A stretch of 43,584 bases of DNA from JBALVO01 sp036961445. GTDB lineage: Bacteria; Pseudomonadota; Gammaproteobacteria; Pseudomonadales; Halieaceae. The position numbers and the translations under genes were made by a program. Below are positions 41,689-43,584 of this stretch, piece by piece. The notes beneath the pieces are model-generated. The model was not told where the DNA came from, made no database searches, and saw nothing but the letters and a program-made list of their open reading frames with translations. Position 1 is the stretch's first letter. Every line of letters begins with the position of its first letter. The DNA lies in assembly GCA_036961445.1 (NCBI GenBank), contig JBALVO010000016.1:1-43584 (forward strand), written 5' to 3'.

Positions 41689-43242
41689 ATGCCCTCCAAT
41701 AATGAGCAATTACAGCCCACCCCGTTTGACGTGGCGCAACCGATTGAACCACAACCGCTAGATGCCAAGGCCACCGCTCGAAAGGGAACGCCGCCCTGGA
41801 TACTGCCAGCACTGGGAGGCTTGCTGTTACTGGCGGTGCTGGTAATTTTTTGGCTACCGGAACGGGTCGCCGCACCCGGGCAAGAAGAGACCAGCACGGC
41901 TCCGCAGCCCACCACAAGCACGACAGACGGCACCCCAGGCGCAGCCAACAGCACAGCGACCAGCAGGCCACCTGCCACTACCGCAGATGCCTCACCCTGG
42001 TCTGAGGCACAGCTGGCAAAACTGCGCAACGCATCGCAGGACGTGCTGGCGGAACTACTGGACATTCAGTCTGCGCTGCAAGAACGCGGTGTAGAGCAAT
42101 GGGCGCCAGAACGCTATGCAGCAGCGGCGGCGATTGCCGCAGCAGGCGATGAATTCTACAAAACACGGGAATACGAACAGGCTACAGAGCGCTACCAGGA
42201 GGCACTGGACGCCTTGCAAGCACTGCAGCAAGGCATACCCGGTGAACTGGCCGCACAACTCAAACAGGCCCGCCAGGCGATTGAGGACGGCGAGCCAGAG
42301 ACAGCCAGTACCGCCCTGGATAGGGCGAGCTTACTCGAACCGGACAGCCCGGAACTGGCCACCCTGCACCAGCGAGCAGCGGCTTTGCCACAACTATTGC
42401 CCCTGCTGGCACAAGCGGAGGAGGCAGAACAAAACCGTGATCTGGCACTCGCAGAGCAATTATTACAGCAAGCTACAGCACTAGACCCGCTGCATCTGCG
42501 CGCCCGACGCGAGTTGCAGCGGATTGCAGCAGCCTACCAGGAACAGCGCTTCAACGACGCCATGAGCGAAGGGTATGCGGCGCTGGATGAGGGTCGCTTT
42601 GACAGTGCACGCAAGGCATTTCGCAGCGCCAGGCAATTGCAGGAAGGTTCCAGTGAAGCCAACAGCGCATTACAGGAAGTTGCCACCGCGGAAACTGCCT
42701 ACCGCCTGGCCAGCCTGAAACAACGCGGCGACAAAGACGAGCAAAGCGAGAACTGGCAGGAAGCCGTTAGCGCCTATGAGCAGGCACAGAAAATCGACAG
42801 CAACGTTTTGTTTGCTGCTGAGGGTCTTAAGCGCAGCCGGGCGCGCGCCCAGCTCGACAAGCAGTTTCGCGCCACATTACTGCAACCCGAGCGTCTGGCG
42901 GATGTTGCGGTGGCCGAATCTACGGAGCAATTACTGCGCCATGCGCAAAAAATTCAACCTCGCGGGCCGGTGCTGCAACAGCAAATCAGCCGCATCGAGC
43001 AATTGTTACAACAGGCGAACACCACCGTTGCCGTGACCCTGCGCTCAGACGAGGAAACCGAAGTCATTGTGTACAAAGTGAAAAGACTGGGACGCTTTGC
43101 ACAACAGGAACTGGTGTTACGACCAGGCACCTATACTGCTGTGGGCACACGCAATGGTTATCGCGATGTGCGCCAGGATTTCACCATCACACCTGGCAAT
43201 GCGTCGGTTCCAATCACCATCGCTTGCACGGAACCCATCTAG
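41689..43242 (+). CDS. Membrane-anchored TPR protein with PEGA-like tail
   Basis: A 517-aa protein: a cytosolic polar N-terminus (1-36), one membrane helix (about 38-56, ILPALGGLLLLAVLVIFWL), a Thr/Pro/Ala/Ser linker (about 63-100) and a long helical region (about 105-440) with several TPR-like units (FYKTREYEQATERYQEALDAL; ALDEGRFDSARKAFRSA; NWQEAVSAYEQAQKID). The C-terminal beta domain (about 450-517) ends in PGTYTAVGTRNGYRDVRQDF, which resembles a PEGA repeat. The membrane topology places the TPRs in the periplasm. The role is unknown, but scaffolding of partner envelope proteins fits. It starts 33 bases after the lipoprotein stop. Confidence 0.8.
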   Translation: MPSNNEQLQPTPFDVAQPIEPQPLDAKATARKGTPPWILPALGGLLLLAVLVIFWLPERVAAPGQEETSTAPQPTTSTTDGTPGAANSTATSRPPATTADASPWSEAQLAKLRNASQDVLAELLDIQSALQERGVEQWAPERYAAAAAIAAAGDEFYKTREYEQATERYQEALDALQALQQGIPGELAAQLKQARQAIEDGEPETASTALDRASLLEPDSPELATLHQRAAALPQLLPLLAQAEEAEQNRDLALAEQLLQQATALDPLHLRARRELQRIAAAYQEQRFNDAMSEGYAALDEGRFDSARKAFRSARQLQEGSSEANSALQEVATAETAYRLASLKQRGDKDEQSENWQEAVSAYEQAQKIDSNVLFAAEGLKRSRARAQLDKQFRATLLQPERLADVAVAESTEQLLRHAQKIQPRGPVLQQQISRIEQLLQQANTTVAVTLRSDEETEVIVYKVKRLGRFAQQELVLRPGTYTAVGTRNGYRDVRQDFTITPGNASVPITIACTEPI

Positions 43243-43243
43243 C

Positions 43244-43584
43244 ATGACGCAACACGAGACAGATCAGCCTTTATCTATCGAGCCCAGCGCTTTTGCACCA
43301 CTCGATACCACCGCCGCCAAACCACCTGGCAAACAAACACCCAGACGCTGGCTACTCATAGGCAGCGCTGCGGTATTCCTGCTGGTGATGGGATTTTTAT
43401 TGAGTGCCCACTCCTTGCAGATAGTGGTGACCGCCGAAAATCCGGCAGAAGTATCGATCAGCGGTCTGGTACTGCCCTTTGGACAACGTTATTTATTGCG
43501 CCGCGGCGAATATGAGGTCACTGCCAGTGCCGAGGGTTATCACACTATGGTCACCAGCGTCACAGTGGGCCAGCAGGACAGCCA
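43244..43584 (+). CDS. PEGA-like membrane protein, cut by window edge
   Basis: The first 113 residues are visible and the frame is open to the window end. A polar N-terminus (1-34, MTQHETDQPLSIEPSAF) is followed by one membrane helix (about 36-55, WLLIGSAAVFLLVMGFLL) and a beta-rich stretch with LRRGEYEVTASAEGYHTMV (about 85-103), typical of PEGA surface repeats. Its ATG is one base after the previous stop, so it is coupled. Similar PEGA proteins are often followed by sulfatase-modifying-factor domains; whether this one is cannot be seen here. Confidence 0.8.
   Translation, partial: MTQHETDQPLSIEPSAFAPLDTTAAKPPGKQTPRRWLLIGSAAVFLLVMGFLLSAHSLQIVVTAENPAEVSISGLVLPFGQRYLLRRGEYEVTASAEGYHTMVTSVTVGQQDS

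Noticed and set aside
1..43584. Mobile elements, CRISPR array, phage genes or tRNA genes
   Set aside because: None seen: no transposase or integrase motifs, no regularly spaced direct repeats, and no cloverleaf-like region in the gaps.

Overview
The window is a contiguous bacterial chromosome segment, interrupted by one 100-N assembly gap (39913-40012). The gene content points to a gammaproteobacterium: the amidase-mutL-miaA-hfq-hflX-hflK-hflC-DUF2065-purA order, orn next to rsgA, and psd nearby. The style (compact, moderately GC-rich, hisZ before purA, many TTG/GTG starts) suggests a marine Cellvibrionales/Halieaceae-like lineage; that placement is inference. No rRNA, tRNA, CRISPR array, prophage or insertion sequence was seen.

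Layout. 1-12837 is a long minus-strand housekeeping array read nnr > tsaE > amidase > mutL > miaA > hfq > hflX > hflK > hflC > DUF2065 > hisZ > purA, covering metabolite repair, tRNA modification, cell-wall splitting, mismatch repair, RNA chaperoning, FtsH protease control and His/purine synthesis. 12923-19017 holds queG, orn, rsgA, psd, an unrecognised exported barrel-like protein and a PIN-PhoH ATPase. 19451-24920 holds an RNase II-type exoribonuclease, an unrecognised small gene, asnS, an SDR and a PPOX-fold protein. 24934-27060 holds a transglutaminase-like/TPR lipoprotein, a 43-aa membrane protein and cysH; a near-consensus FNR/Anr box lies between the first two. 27247-35497 is mixed metabolism: an orphan ParA, Fe-alcohol dehydrogenase, FKBP, DUF924, NUDIX, CinA, lipocalin-like, PdxH, GNAT, DUF4136 lipoprotein and a short hypothetical. 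Then come gamma-glutamyltransferase and a TesB-like thioesterase.

The least explained part is 38297-43584+, a tightly packed plus-strand operon of at least five envelope proteins: a TPR protein with a TonB-C-like tail, a Ser/Gly-rich low-complexity lipoprotein (containing the gap), a glycine-zipper-like lipoprotein, a membrane-anchored TPR protein with a PEGA-like tail, and a PEGA-like membrane protein cut by the window edge. A perfect 8-bp inverted repeat and a good sigma70-like promoter precede it. It is the best candidate here for an undescribed envelope system. Its function cannot be read from the sequence alone.
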